Position numbers and translations under genes: made by a program
The notes under the pieces: model-generated
Seen by the model: the letters and a program-made list of their open reading frames with translations, nothing else
Databases searched by the model: none
Told to the model about the DNA's origin: nothing
Shown: piece by piece, positions 12,306 through 22,174 of the stretch
Layout: each line of letters begins with the position of its first letter
Numbering within the stretch: the first letter of the stretch is position 1
Source: Saccoglossus kowalevskii
Taxonomy: Eukaryota; Hemichordata; Enteropneusta; Harrimaniidae
Reading direction: 5' to 3'
DNA length: 43,631 bases
NCBI RefSeq assembly: GCF_000003605.2
Contig: NW_003107593.1
Coordinates: forward strand, 75,296 to 118,926

Positions 12306-12770
12306 TGCTATGCTCTGTTTTGCTTTGCTTTGATTTGCTTTGCTTTGCTTTGCTTTGCTTTGTTTTGCTTTGCTTTGCTTTGCTTTGCTTTGCTTTGCTT
12401 TGCTTTGCTCTGTTTTGCTTTGCTCTGCCCTGTTCTGCTCAGCTCTGTTTTGCTTTGCTTTGCTTTGCTTTGTTTTGCTTTGCTTTGCTTTGCTTTGCTG
12501 TGCTCTGTTTTGCTTTGCTCTGCCCTGTTCTGCTCAGCTCTGTTTTGCTTTGCTTTGCTTTGCTTTGCTTTGCTCTGCCCTGTTCTGCTCAGCTCTGTTT
12601 TGCTTTGCTTTGCTTTGCTTTTCTTTGCTTTGCATTGCTGTGCATTGCTTTGCTTTGCTTTGCTTTGCTTTGCTTTGCTTTGCTTTGCTTTGCTTTGCTT
12701 TGCTTTGCTTTGCTTTGCTTTGCTTTGCTTTGCTCTGCTTTGCTTTGTTTTGCTCTGATCTGCTCTGCTA
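12306..12770. repeat. (TTTGC)n pentanucleotide array with higher-order variants
   Basis: About 465 bp of TGCTT/TTTGC repeats. A variant block CTCTGCCCTGTTCTGCTCAG recurs at about 12424, 12519 and 12574, spaced 95 and 55 bp, both multiples of five, showing unequal-exchange style growth. Because 5 is not a multiple of 3 and the unit lacks stops, several frames on both strands stay open. The apparent Ala/Leu/Cys/Phe and Lys/Gln/Ser/Ala proteins are artefacts of this. Confidence 0.97.
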
Positions 12771-13032
12771 CCAAAGTAACACATCTATTGAAATCAATGG
12801 ATATCTATAAAAAGCCGTCCTGGATCGAAAAGTTGTCAACCATAATATATTTTTGACGCGATGGTGTTTTTGTTTATTATTATTTCTTAACTTTGACATG
12901 GCTTCAGAATTGTCAACCTTGACAATGACAGCCTTGATCAAAAAGTTGAAAAAAACATTTCAAAGTGAAACACAGTAAAACGTACAGATGTGGTTTTATG
13001 TTGTAATATTGACCGGCGTTCCCAGATGTACT

Positions 13033-13390
13033 TACCACACAGCTAAACGCTAGGTAGAATGTCACGACCGGTAAGTTTCTACAAAATCGGGAATTTGAAG
13101 TATAATTCAAGTACAGTATCAAACATATTCCACCAAAGGAATGAGTATGATCTTATAATACATGTACGACCATAGTACACAAATAACAATTAAAATGTAT
13201 GTGAATTGTTAGTAAATAATGATTGCTATAATATCAGAGAAGTTCGCGCAAACTCTTATTCATATTTAGAAACTTGTATTAAATTATTTAAATGTCCTAA
13301 AAGCATTTCAAATTGCAGAATGCAAAATTGAGTGTATTGATCTTATAGACAGGTGTTTACAAGTCATTGATGCCCTAACATCTAAAACTT
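13033..13390. repeat. direct repeat, copy 1
   Basis: Diverged copy of the segment at 13487-13822. Shared landmarks in order are ATGTCACGAC, TAGTACACAAATAACAAT, TATGTGAATTGTTA, AAAAGCATTTCAAA and ACAGGTGTTTACAAGTCATT. Offset drifts from about 463 to 430 bp through small indels. No coding content. Family unknown. Confidence 0.85.
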
Positions 13391-13486
13391 GGCATCAAAT
13401 ATACATATATACTCGTTTAAAGCGGGAGGGTCGTCACCTGCGCACGCACGGAAATTGACTCCCAATCGACGATAACAACACACGCT

Positions 13487-13822
13487 AAAACGCAAAGGCT
13501 CGTGGGTAGACGCTTGGTGGGATGTCACGACTGGTAAACCTCAATCTCAAGCTCTTTTAAATTCAGTGGAAAACAAATTCTTCTGAATTAATGACTATGA
13601 TCACATGTGCGCCTATAGTACACAAATAACAATGAAAAATATATGTGAATTGTTAATACATACAGATTACTATAATATCAGAAAACTGTCGCGATTATTC
13701 AGAATATTTTATTAGTTATTCAAATGTTTTAAAAGCATTTCAAAATCGCGGATCAACATGAGTTTGTTGATCTTAGAGACAGGTGTTTACAAGTCATTGT
13801 TGCCCTAACATCTAAAATGTTC
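13487..13822. repeat. direct repeat, copy 2
   Basis: Partner of 13033-13390. It ends at CCCTAACATCTAAAA, and retrotransposon-like sequence begins within about 20 bp. That may mean the retroelement inserted into, or its 5' junction lies at, the end of this repeat. Confidence 0.85.
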
Positions 13823-14256
13823 ATCAATGAATCGACAGTAAATGCTTTTGTGATCTGTGGTAGTCACTGTATTTGCAAGAGATTCGTTATCTATAAATGA
13901 AGATATTATTGTAGAAATAGTCGATAATTAGATCCTTGAAAATGTGTGTGATGATGTTTTATTTCAAAAGGAGGATGTTGTGCCACATATATGATTTATT
14001 GAACGGATTCTTGAAATATGTATTGAGAAAATAGTTTGCCAACAAATCTCTGATGTCAGTTTTACAAGTATAATCCAAGTCTGCTTAATACCACCCAAAT
14101 GAAAGCTGCTTCTAAAGATGAGCAATTACAGTTCGAAGATTTAGAAGTAATCGATTGGAGATGAACAACTGAAGAGGCAGTTAGTGTGAAGGACATCAAT
14201 TACCTTCATTTTACACGCAGAAGCTTTCATGCCAATTCTACAGAGATGTAGTCTAT

Positions 14257-14619
14257 ATGAACCAACAATTGAGATATGTAGCCAACGACACAGGAAGTAC
14301 TTTTATTGACAATAATAATTTCCTGATGAAAGGTGAATCAGCTGATAGATCTATGTATTATGACAAGGTACATCTAAACTTTAAGGGGACAGCACATCTC
14401 CTGAAGAGTTTTGCAGTCTATACACCAGTCTTCAATGCACTACCGGATGACAGTTCGAGTGGAAGAAGATGGCCACAACAAGCATATCAACCCAATGCTA
14501 TATATCCAAGATCAGATAACAAGAAAATTAGTGTATGTCGACATGGAATGAAAATTACATGTAGGAGCTGTGGTCAACAAGGTCATAAGGCCAAGTTCTG
14601 CTGGGTAAGATATGATTAA
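14257..14619 (+). pseudogene. retrotransposon ORF1 C-terminal part (SGNH domain, zinc knuckle)
   Basis: Open stretch of 120 codons. YDKVHLNFKG fits the last conserved block of SGNH hydrolases, where D and H complete the catalytic triad. Next comes a basic linker, and then CRSCGQQGHKAKFC, a C-x2-C-x4-H-x4-C knuckle used for RNA binding. Sequence upstream to about 13840 still reads as the same domain but contains stops. The frame closes with TAA at 14617-14619 after the ORF2 ATG at 14612, an 8-nt overlap suggesting coupled translation in the intact parent. Confidence 0.8.
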
Positions 14620-16430
14620 AACAAATGGCCAAGAAGAGTGTGCTGGTGAAATGGAGACTATTATAGAATATTTAAACCAGGACCAACTGGGTATTAATGA
14701 GACTTTTAAGAATGATATAATTTTACCAAATGCCACAAACTCAAATGTTCTCTTTGATAAAGTAGTGAAAACTCAAAGCCATACATGCATGTTCAGTAGT
14801 GTTTCATCTAACAATCCTAACTGCCATAAAGCTACCCATAAAACAAGACGAAAAGCCAACAAATCAAAATCACTTGCTTCAAAATTACGGCTAGGATATG
14901 TAAATTTCAGAGGGTTGACGTCCAAAGAGTATGAGCTTAGCCCCTTGCTTAGGGAACTAAATTCGGACATTTTTGGAGGCACTGAAACCTTCCTAAAAAA
15001 CAATAAAACAGCAGTTATAAAAGGTTACAAATAGTTTGGTAAAAACCGTAAACTAAAATTTAAAAAAGAGCGGTGGCGAAATCGTTTTTTTAGTTAAGTA
15101 ATTTCCAGGTAATAGACGATAATTTATTCCAATCACAGGATGATGATATAGAAAGATTATTGATCAGATTAAAAGTAGGTGTAGGGCAAACATTGAGTTT
15201 ATGTGTGGCATATGTTCCCCCAGGAAATACAAACAAGGATGGTCTTGATGGACTGTACCATGAATCATACAGTAATATTAGTAATTTAGAAGGATCAAAT
15301 GATCAGTATCTATTGCTAGGGGATTTTAACGGTAGAATTGGGAATATTTCAGGTGATAAAACGGTAAATAATAATGGTAAAAAAATAATTTCATTAATAA
15401 ATAATTTTGACCTTTCATTGCTTAATAATAGTGATATTAGCATTGGTAAATGGACATGGTTTCGCCATACACAACAATCGGTCATAGATTATATGTTACC
15501 AAATAACAGCTTTAAGTATAATGTAACAGAGCTGTTTGTAGATGAGGATAGAATATTTGATATCGGTAGTGACCACAATATTATGTATGCCACTCTAAAC
15601 ATTCCAACTTTAAAACGAGACCACAAAATAAATAAAACACAAAAATGGGATATAACTGGCAACTAATACAACAAATAAACAATCAGCATGTGATGAAGTT
15701 TGGAACCAGTGGTTAAATAATACAATTGTCACATGTCGTGATGTTATAGGGAACAAAAATTACATTAAGTACCGGTAGTGCTAAACCATGGTTTGATCAA
15801 ATTAAAAGTGCAATAAATGAAAGGAAAAATCAAATAAAAAACACAGAGAGTGGGTTAAAGAAAACAGCAGTTACCATGACAATGAAGGTAAAATATTATG
15901 GAATAAATATCTAGAAGATAAAAATAATGTCCAAAATCTTGTAAAACAGAAAAAAATTGAAAACAAAGTTAAACAGTGTATTGAGGTTGGTAAATGTGGA
16001 GGTAAATCAACTCAAAAGTACTGGTTAATTCTAAAGGGTCCTAAACAAAGAATATATTCTTCAGTTGTTCTTGACCAGGAACATAATTAATCATCGAAAA
16101 AGATAAAGTTAAAAATGTTTTGATAAATTATTGGGAATACTTGGGTGAAAGAAGTCATCAAAATTTGGATGAGAAAGATAGTTTTTTCCAAGAATCAAAA
16201 ATGTTTGAAAAAAAAGTTTTAGATTCAATAGCCAAGTATGAAGACGATTCATCACAAAATGTAAATAATAACTCCGTAAAGGATGAACAAATAAATAAAA
16301 TAATATCAAATCTCAAGAATAATAAAGCTGCAGGGCCAGATTGTTACTCATAAATTTTGAAAAATAACAAAATAAAAGATACAAGTGAAATGTTACATGT
16401 TGACTATGACAGTATGTTGTATGAATAGTT
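14612..16430 (+). pseudogene. retrotransposon ORF2 remnant (APE endonuclease, start of RT)
   Basis: Begins at ATG 14612. Open to 15033, where a TAG falls where tryptophan would be expected in GYKxFGKN; frame is then lost. Resumes at 15160-15666 in another frame with AYVPPG, LLGDFNGRIG, VIDYML and GSDHN, the conserved blocks of APE-type endonucleases. The linker (15700-16090) is coding-like with frameshifts (KPWFDQIKSA, KYWLILKGP). 16120-16353 carries NKIISNLKNNKAAGPD, the entry to the RT domain; a TAA follows and the similarity continues to about 16426 (EMLHVDYDSMLYE). Nothing after that resembles RT. Confidence 0.85.
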
Positions 16431-16979
16431 ATGTAGTGGCGGAAATGTGTTTGTCGGGAATCTATTTATATGGATGGACGTACATGATTTTCTCTTTTTC
16501 TTTTATTAAACATATTTTTTATTTCATCAAGGTAAAAAATATATACATTTCCGACATGTTCACAAATAGCATAATGATAGCATATCAAAATAGTCTTATA
16601 GATAAATGCATTTTTGTTTAACGTGCATATATAATTTTAAATTACCATATTTATATTTGCAGTAGATAATCCGTTTCTAAAACACCCTTATGTATACACT
16701 GTTTACATTAGTATGATACAAATGAAACTGGTGTGTAATGACTACGGAGAAACTATCCCCCTGTCCCTTCGTGTTGTGTTTTTCATCAGAACCAAGATGA
16801 GAAATCGCGATTGTGATGTTATGTAGACTGGGTCAAAGTTCCGAGGTCAAGTAACTGTTTATTAGCGGATGGTGGTAAAGCACAACAGCGGAGCCACTCT
16901 GGTGATGACACCCAGTAGCCATTTTTCAGTGGGTACAACAACAACAACAACACGGCCTTTCGGCGTGTGTAAGAACTTT
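16431..16979. other. intergenic between retroelement and empty OATP unit
   Basis: No gene recognised. The open frame at 16385-16621 begins inside retroelement-like sequence and runs into AT-rich DNA without family resemblance. A short (CAA)n run lies at about 16937-16952. Confidence 0.4.
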
Positions 16980-17710
16980 GCTCAATTATGCAATTATGGT
17001 TGCCACTGACCTAGTTTGGATTATATGGCTTTATGAACTCAAACTTGACATGTTCACCTTATATAACTTGTCCGTTCAACAGTTCAACATCAACTACAAA
17101 TTATTGATATTACATTATATAATGATGTGTTTGAGCACGAGAGATGGTCTTTCTTTAGTGACAACAATAGGGTTCATCGTACCGAGGATATACGATAGAA
17201 CTCCTTTAATAAATAGGTATAGTTCTTGGCAACCGACATAGACCCAGTTTTATAAAACACACAGATCAGCACCTGTGAATTCCGAATGGAAAACTATTTT
17301 GCATACATGTGTGGCAAGGACGTTATATAATGCCGGTAGTTAGCACTTGAATAGAAACGGGGCAACGTAGAAATTTAATGTGGAGCACTCACGATTCAAT
17401 GACAATTCTGACAAAAATGTATGCTAAATATCACAACAATATTTTTTTGTTGATATTTCAATTATTGGATGCTGAAAACGTCAATCTTATAAGCATGTCT
17501 CGTGTCGATTATTCAACGGCGTGAAATATCTTGTACGGCGGTTTAGAAGAAGCATTGCCAGATAACGGCATATCAAATGTAGGCGATTTTCCTCAAAAAT
17601 TCATGAATTAGTTTAAGACAAATTCTCAAAATGTCAAAAGGTATTAAAAAAAAATAAAGTAGAAGTTATTATCAAGAAATGAACAAATCTGATAAGAACC
17701 TTCAAAAGTA
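16980..17710. other. orphan 3' flank of a deleted OATP copy
   Basis: Sequence here matches the DNA downstream of copies B and C. TTTGAGCACGAGAGA corresponds to 21233-21246. The ATATCACAA...ATTGGATxxTGxAAAC...TAAGCATGxxTCGTGTC series corresponds to 5110-5205. AACAAATCTGATAAGAACCTTCAAAAGTA corresponds to 21637-21665. Yet no transporter exon follows: upstream-flank sequence starts within about 30 bp. Confidence 0.75.
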
Positions 17711-17734
17711 CCAAAGGAAACCTATAAACGCATT

Positions 17735-17998
17735 ACGTATATATTTATTACACAAAGTAGGTCAGAGTCTACGTGACACAAACGATTAAATGTCACGATA
17801 ATCAAGGTTGGGTGAGCCATATTTCTTTGTAATAAAGATTAGGACAAGCGACTAAATGAACAGCATGCTCAATACTCATACAAATTCACAAAAGACGCTT
17901 GATTTGCACTATAATCGTATAAGAAATAAATTTATGGTATTCAATTTTTGATTGCGTCTACGCAATGAGGAGACTGTGATGCCAACTAATGGCTAGAA

Positions 17999-18031
<33 letters not shown>

Positions 18032-18400
18032 ATATTTATCGTGACAAATATAATGGTACGTTGTTAAGCAATACGTAAATATACAACCCTGGAGTCTCAA
18101 AGAGTCTAGTCGTCGATGTCTATGTTTAGACAAGTTGTATGTGCGTGATAACAGGGTTCAAAGGTCAATAACCGTCGTCAATTATAACATGTTAGTTTGG
18201 GGGCCTATACAACTTGTGATCATTACTTGTGATAAATCACCATTGAGATTTCCGGCGGTAACACTCATACATTTACTTTTCTAAATGACCATTCTAGAAA
18301 AGTGATGAACGACTCTTTCTTCATCTCTCTGGCTGCAAGTTTCACATCTAATGAAATTAATTAATATCTATTTAAAGCCGTTTGGGATCATAGAGAAACG
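17735..18400. other. orphan 5' flank of a deleted OATP copy
   Basis: Matches 11686-12300 and 29125-30150, the upstream regions of copies B and C: TCTACGTGACA, GTAATAAAGATTAGG, GTCTACGCAATG, CTGGAGTCTCA, GTATGTGCGTGATA and GGCTGCAAGT are present in order. The predicted first-exon donor reads CCAG/GGTTGT instead of CCAG/GTATGT (at 18089/18088), so it is probably dead. A (TTA)n tract at 17998-18029 interrupts the block. Confidence 0.75.
17998..18029. repeat. (TTA)n microsatellite
   Basis: About ten uninterrupted ATT/TTA triplets within the orphan 5' flank. Absent from the aligned regions of copies B and C. Confidence 0.95.
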
Positions 18401-18910
18401 AGCAAAGTTGAAATTTGCATACTTATATTAAAACCAGGGCATTTCCGAAGGTCGTATTTGCATCTTATTGCCACGTAAATCATCCGGTATTATGGTAAAT
18501 AAGTTTAACAAGTATCATAATTCTACTGAACGTGGCACCAAGAATATAGATACTCGTTTATTAAATTATATACCACACGAATCAACACTGAATGTGTTGA
18601 TATCATATCTCTATCGTTAGCACTTTGCTATAAATGGGGCGAGCAGTTTTAATCTCACGAATTATATTACTGCCATCGCGAAAATGCAGTTTGTGAGCAT
18701 TTACAGTAAGGATGCATCGGAAACATAACCTAAAATATTAGCTGTACCATTGGAACCGCGACTACTAAGTTGTGCTATGAAGCTCGAAAAAGCAGTGTGA
18801 ATTCTTGACACTGCCATCGGAATCACGGCCCCTTGTTTTGTTGTCACCATCGAAAATAGAGATTTCCAGCGTCACTTAGTGTTACAAGAAAATGCTGTTT
18901 TGACGGTTCA

Positions 18911-19262
18911 TAGAGGGTAAAGCTTCATGGAGGCGCTGTGCTGTACATATATCTTAGTAAATACTAAGCGATTTTGTTAGATGACTTTTGTAAGTTTTCA
19001 CAATGATCATACCTGCGAAAGCGATCGTTCTATTTTTACAGATGACTACTTACGAGTACTCTTCAGCCATTTTTACCGTATTCAAAAACAGCTTTCCCAA
19101 CTTTGCGAACATTTTTTGCAACAGTTGAGACATCTTTTCCAAGTTGCTTGTTGAACTTTTTCTGGAGGTTTTCATGACTTTTCAGGGCTAGTTTAAAGCC
19201 GTTCAAAACAGCTTTTAGAATCTTGCAGACGACTGTTGTGACTTTCAAGCATTGTTATATTG
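18911..19262. repeat. local duplication, copy 1
   Basis: Contains AAGCTTCATGGAGGCGCTGT then, after 170 bp, CTTTTCCAAGTTGCTT...TCTTGCAGACGACTGTTGTG. Partner at 19580-19762. Confidence 0.85.
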
Positions 19263-19579
19263 TAATTATTGATTTTGAAAACATATGCAGATATACAACA
19301 GGCTTAATCATCATTCAAAACAGCCAATAGCAAATCATATGCAAATGAGGTCATCACAATCATTACTAATTTATGGTTATTTACATGCACACTAGGCCAC
19401 GAGGCAGAGGCAGTGACCTGGACAGAAACGGACGGCGATATGAAAAAGGTTAAAACGTGCATGTTATTTTAATAAAGGGAATAGTGCATTAATCAGCAAC
19501 TTTCAAGCAACTTTTTTAATTTTCCGAAGTGACGTTTTCAACATGGTGTTGTTTACACAGGCGGAACGCAGCTAAGCAA

Positions 19580-19762
19580 TACAGAGGGCGAAGCTTCATG
19601 GGGGCGCTGTGCTGTACATATATCTTTTCCACCTTTTCCAAGTTGCTTTTTGAACTTTTCCTGGAGGTTTTCATGACTGTTCAGGGCTGGTTTAAAGCTG
19701 TTAAAAATAGCTTTTAGAATATTGCAGACGACTTTTGTGACTTTCAAGCATTGTTATATTTG
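19580..19762. repeat. local duplication, copy 2 (internally shortened)
   Basis: The two parts of 18911-19262 are directly joined here (TGTACATATATCTTTTCCACC). Either the 170 bp was lost from this copy or inserted into the other. Confidence 0.85.
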
Positions 19763-20984
19763 AGTAGCGCCACCAACGGCCCGAAAGCAGTTTTTTTATT
19801 TTTTATAAATACGGATGTGGTAATTTCCCGCGGTATATTCTTTTCTCTGACAAAAATCTAAATTTTAAAGTTATGATATAACTTGCATGGTGCAATTTTA
19901 TTTTCTTGATCCAGACTTCTTTACTCCAGAATTTCAAAAAAACAACATGCTATAACAATTGTCACTGAGCCAGTGCCACATTTCCCAGTGTTAGAACTTG
20001 AACAATTACAATTATTTTTTTGAAAAAAAAAAATCAGTAACATCCATTATGCAGGGCCGGGTAAAAAATTGATCCAAAACGCCAAATTTCATTTAGTCAC
20101 TTCATCCATGGATGGAGTGGCGCGCTCCCATTGTATCCAAATGGATCGAATACTACAACACATTATCGCAGCAGAGACACCATGACGCCTTCTCGGTGTG
20201 TCAGTGGTTGCACATTATATATCTTGAATGCTTGTATTAACGCAAACCCGTGTACCATGTATGATCCATGTTCAGCATACTTTTTTATTATTCTATTTTT
20301 TTTTATTTTATTAATTATTCGTATTTAAATTTATTTATTTTGATTGAATTAACATTATTTTTTGTTTGTGTCGTTTTTACGTGGTTTGAACATTTTGTCA
20401 TGTTGACGCCCTACCTACATCAGCTCAACGCCCGTGTAAATTTCGTTTAACGAGACCTCTATTCAGCTGATTTTGCCGACCAATCATAGAGCAGTTTACA
20501 AAAGTGTTTGTTTTACACTGAAACTTTCATTCATCATGGCTGCTGGTTTTACCGAGTATTCATACAAACAGTAACACGCACATAAATCGTTCATTCACAT
20601 AGAAATTATGAAATCACAGATTAAAACATTAATAGTTCATGTATGGGTTGATAATAACTCTATAATGTAGGGTACGGGCTTCAATTATTTTGTCTATTTG
20701 ATTTTATTTTTTATTACTTTTGTTATTAATGCCTTTTTATTTTATTATTTTACTTTGATTTTGAGTCACGCAATTACCAAAACTTCAAAAAACAAATACT
20801 AGTCTAAGATAAAAATAAAATAAAATAAATTTACACAAAAAGCCAAAACAAGGATCTTATTTTAATCAGATTGGTAGTGTATCCTGCCAAACGCGATTAT
20901 TATTTCGACTTGTGATATCGTTGCTTGGAAAAACGCTGGACGGGAATAGCAAAGGACTGGTCCAAGGTATGCACACACGTTGTT

Positions 20985-22174
20985 CATTGGCTTATTCATA
21001 AAAATAAAATAAATGCACAATTAGTTTTTGGAGAAGGGTATAAATTCAATGAAATCTTGTCTCATTTGTGGGAAGTACTTCTCATCCAATCAAAACACCT
21101 AGTATCACTCGTCTATTCATTATGTCAGCATCATGAATAAATAATTGATATATCATCATATCTGCATTAGCTGGAAAGCCACACACAACCGTTTTGTACT
21201 AACGCCGTCTACTCGGTTTTATCAATGGTCATGTTTGAACACGGGACAAGGGTTATCTCTAGTGACAACTAAGAACATCTCTTTTCGTATAGAGGTCATG
21301 ACAATACTGTGATGTAGCCTACTTTTATTCTATTTTTATTTGCTTTGTGTATGCGTTGACTTTGAACCTATTCATGATTTTGTAATTACAACACAAATGG
21401 CAAAGGTATCTCACTGAAAGTTCCCGTGATATTCAAATCATTAAATTACGAATTAAACCGACCCTGCTTATTTAAATAAATGGTTGATGCATTTTTTATT
21501 CAAACTCGAACATTTTCTCTATAGATCTATTTCTAGACGTTTTTCGACGATTTCCTTATACTATTGGAAACAAATTGTCAAAATAAAATAAAGATTTTCA
21601 CCAAAACAATAATTAAGAAGTTATCATCATGAAATGAACAAATCGTATAGGGACCTTCAAAAGTATCTAAATAACGAACATTAACACCGTAGTAGAAGTC
21701 ATTCGAATGAAAAAAGGTCTATTTTAATTATCATCAGCTTATTTGCATAATATATAATAGATAATGCGTATGTAAATTAGTCATTTCATTTCATCAACAT
21801 TCAAATGTCTCTAACGTCTCTGTCAGTGTTAGTCATATCCCTGACACAGGTGGTGATTGCCTGCAGTGTTGAGTCACCTGGCTTTGAATAAAAATAAACC
21901 AGTGTACTTTCTTGAACATTCTCCAAATACATTATCAAACTATCTACACGTACCGAATGCTTTTAAGCAAGTCGCACCAAGTTGAATTTTGAGTTCAGCT
22001 TGATTATGAAACAAAAAAAGGCTTAGTCGGAGCTCTGTGCATTCTGTGCATAATAGCAAACTATGTTGAAAACACTGATCATAATAAACGAAAATCACAA
22101 TGTGCAAAAGCATAGTTATAAATTGTATACACAATCGTTAAAGTACAAGTTCAATTGTACAAGTTTTCAGGCTA
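20985..22174. other. 3' flank of copy C
   Basis: Homologous to 4640-5775 downstream of copy B. Minus-strand AATAAA hexamers lie at 21324-21329 and 21335-21340, in the position equivalent to the one at 4911-4916, and are candidate polyadenylation signals. Confidence 0.55.

Larger units (their letters stand above)
13840..16430 (+). mobile_element. decayed non-LTR retrotransposon (CR1/L2-like)
   Basis: Remnant of a LINE-type element read on the plus strand. In order it has an SGNH/GDSL-hydrolase-like ORF1 (remnant of the first block near 13845-13890; YDKVHLNFKG block at 14368-14397), a CCHC zinc knuckle, then ORF2 with an APE-type endonuclease (GDFNGR, SDHN), a linker, and the beginning of reverse transcriptase (NNKAAGPD near 16320-16345). 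Several stops and frameshifts interrupt it. RT beyond the first block, the palm with the catalytic aspartates, and any 3' tail are absent. SGNH-bearing ORF1 proteins are known from CR1/L2-group elements, so I place it there by inference. Confidence 0.85.
18401..20984. other. intergenic with a local duplication
   Basis: No gene supported. Segments 18911-18958 plus 19130-19262 recur at 19580-19627 plus 19628-19762, with about 170 bp missing between the parts in the second occurrence. Read on the minus strand both carry a lysine-rich open frame of about 45 codons (SHENLQxKFxKQLGK). The two versions differ mostly by amino-acid changes, so selection for protein is not evident. The remainder is AT-rich, with a short CATCCATGGATG palindrome at 20104-20115. 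Confidence 0.5.

Noticed and set aside
12305-12856. Open frames of 140-180 codons on both strands rich in Ala/Leu/Cys/Phe or Lys/Gln/Ser/Ala
   Set aside because: They are translations of the TTTGC pentanucleotide array, open in several frames because the unit has no stop codon.
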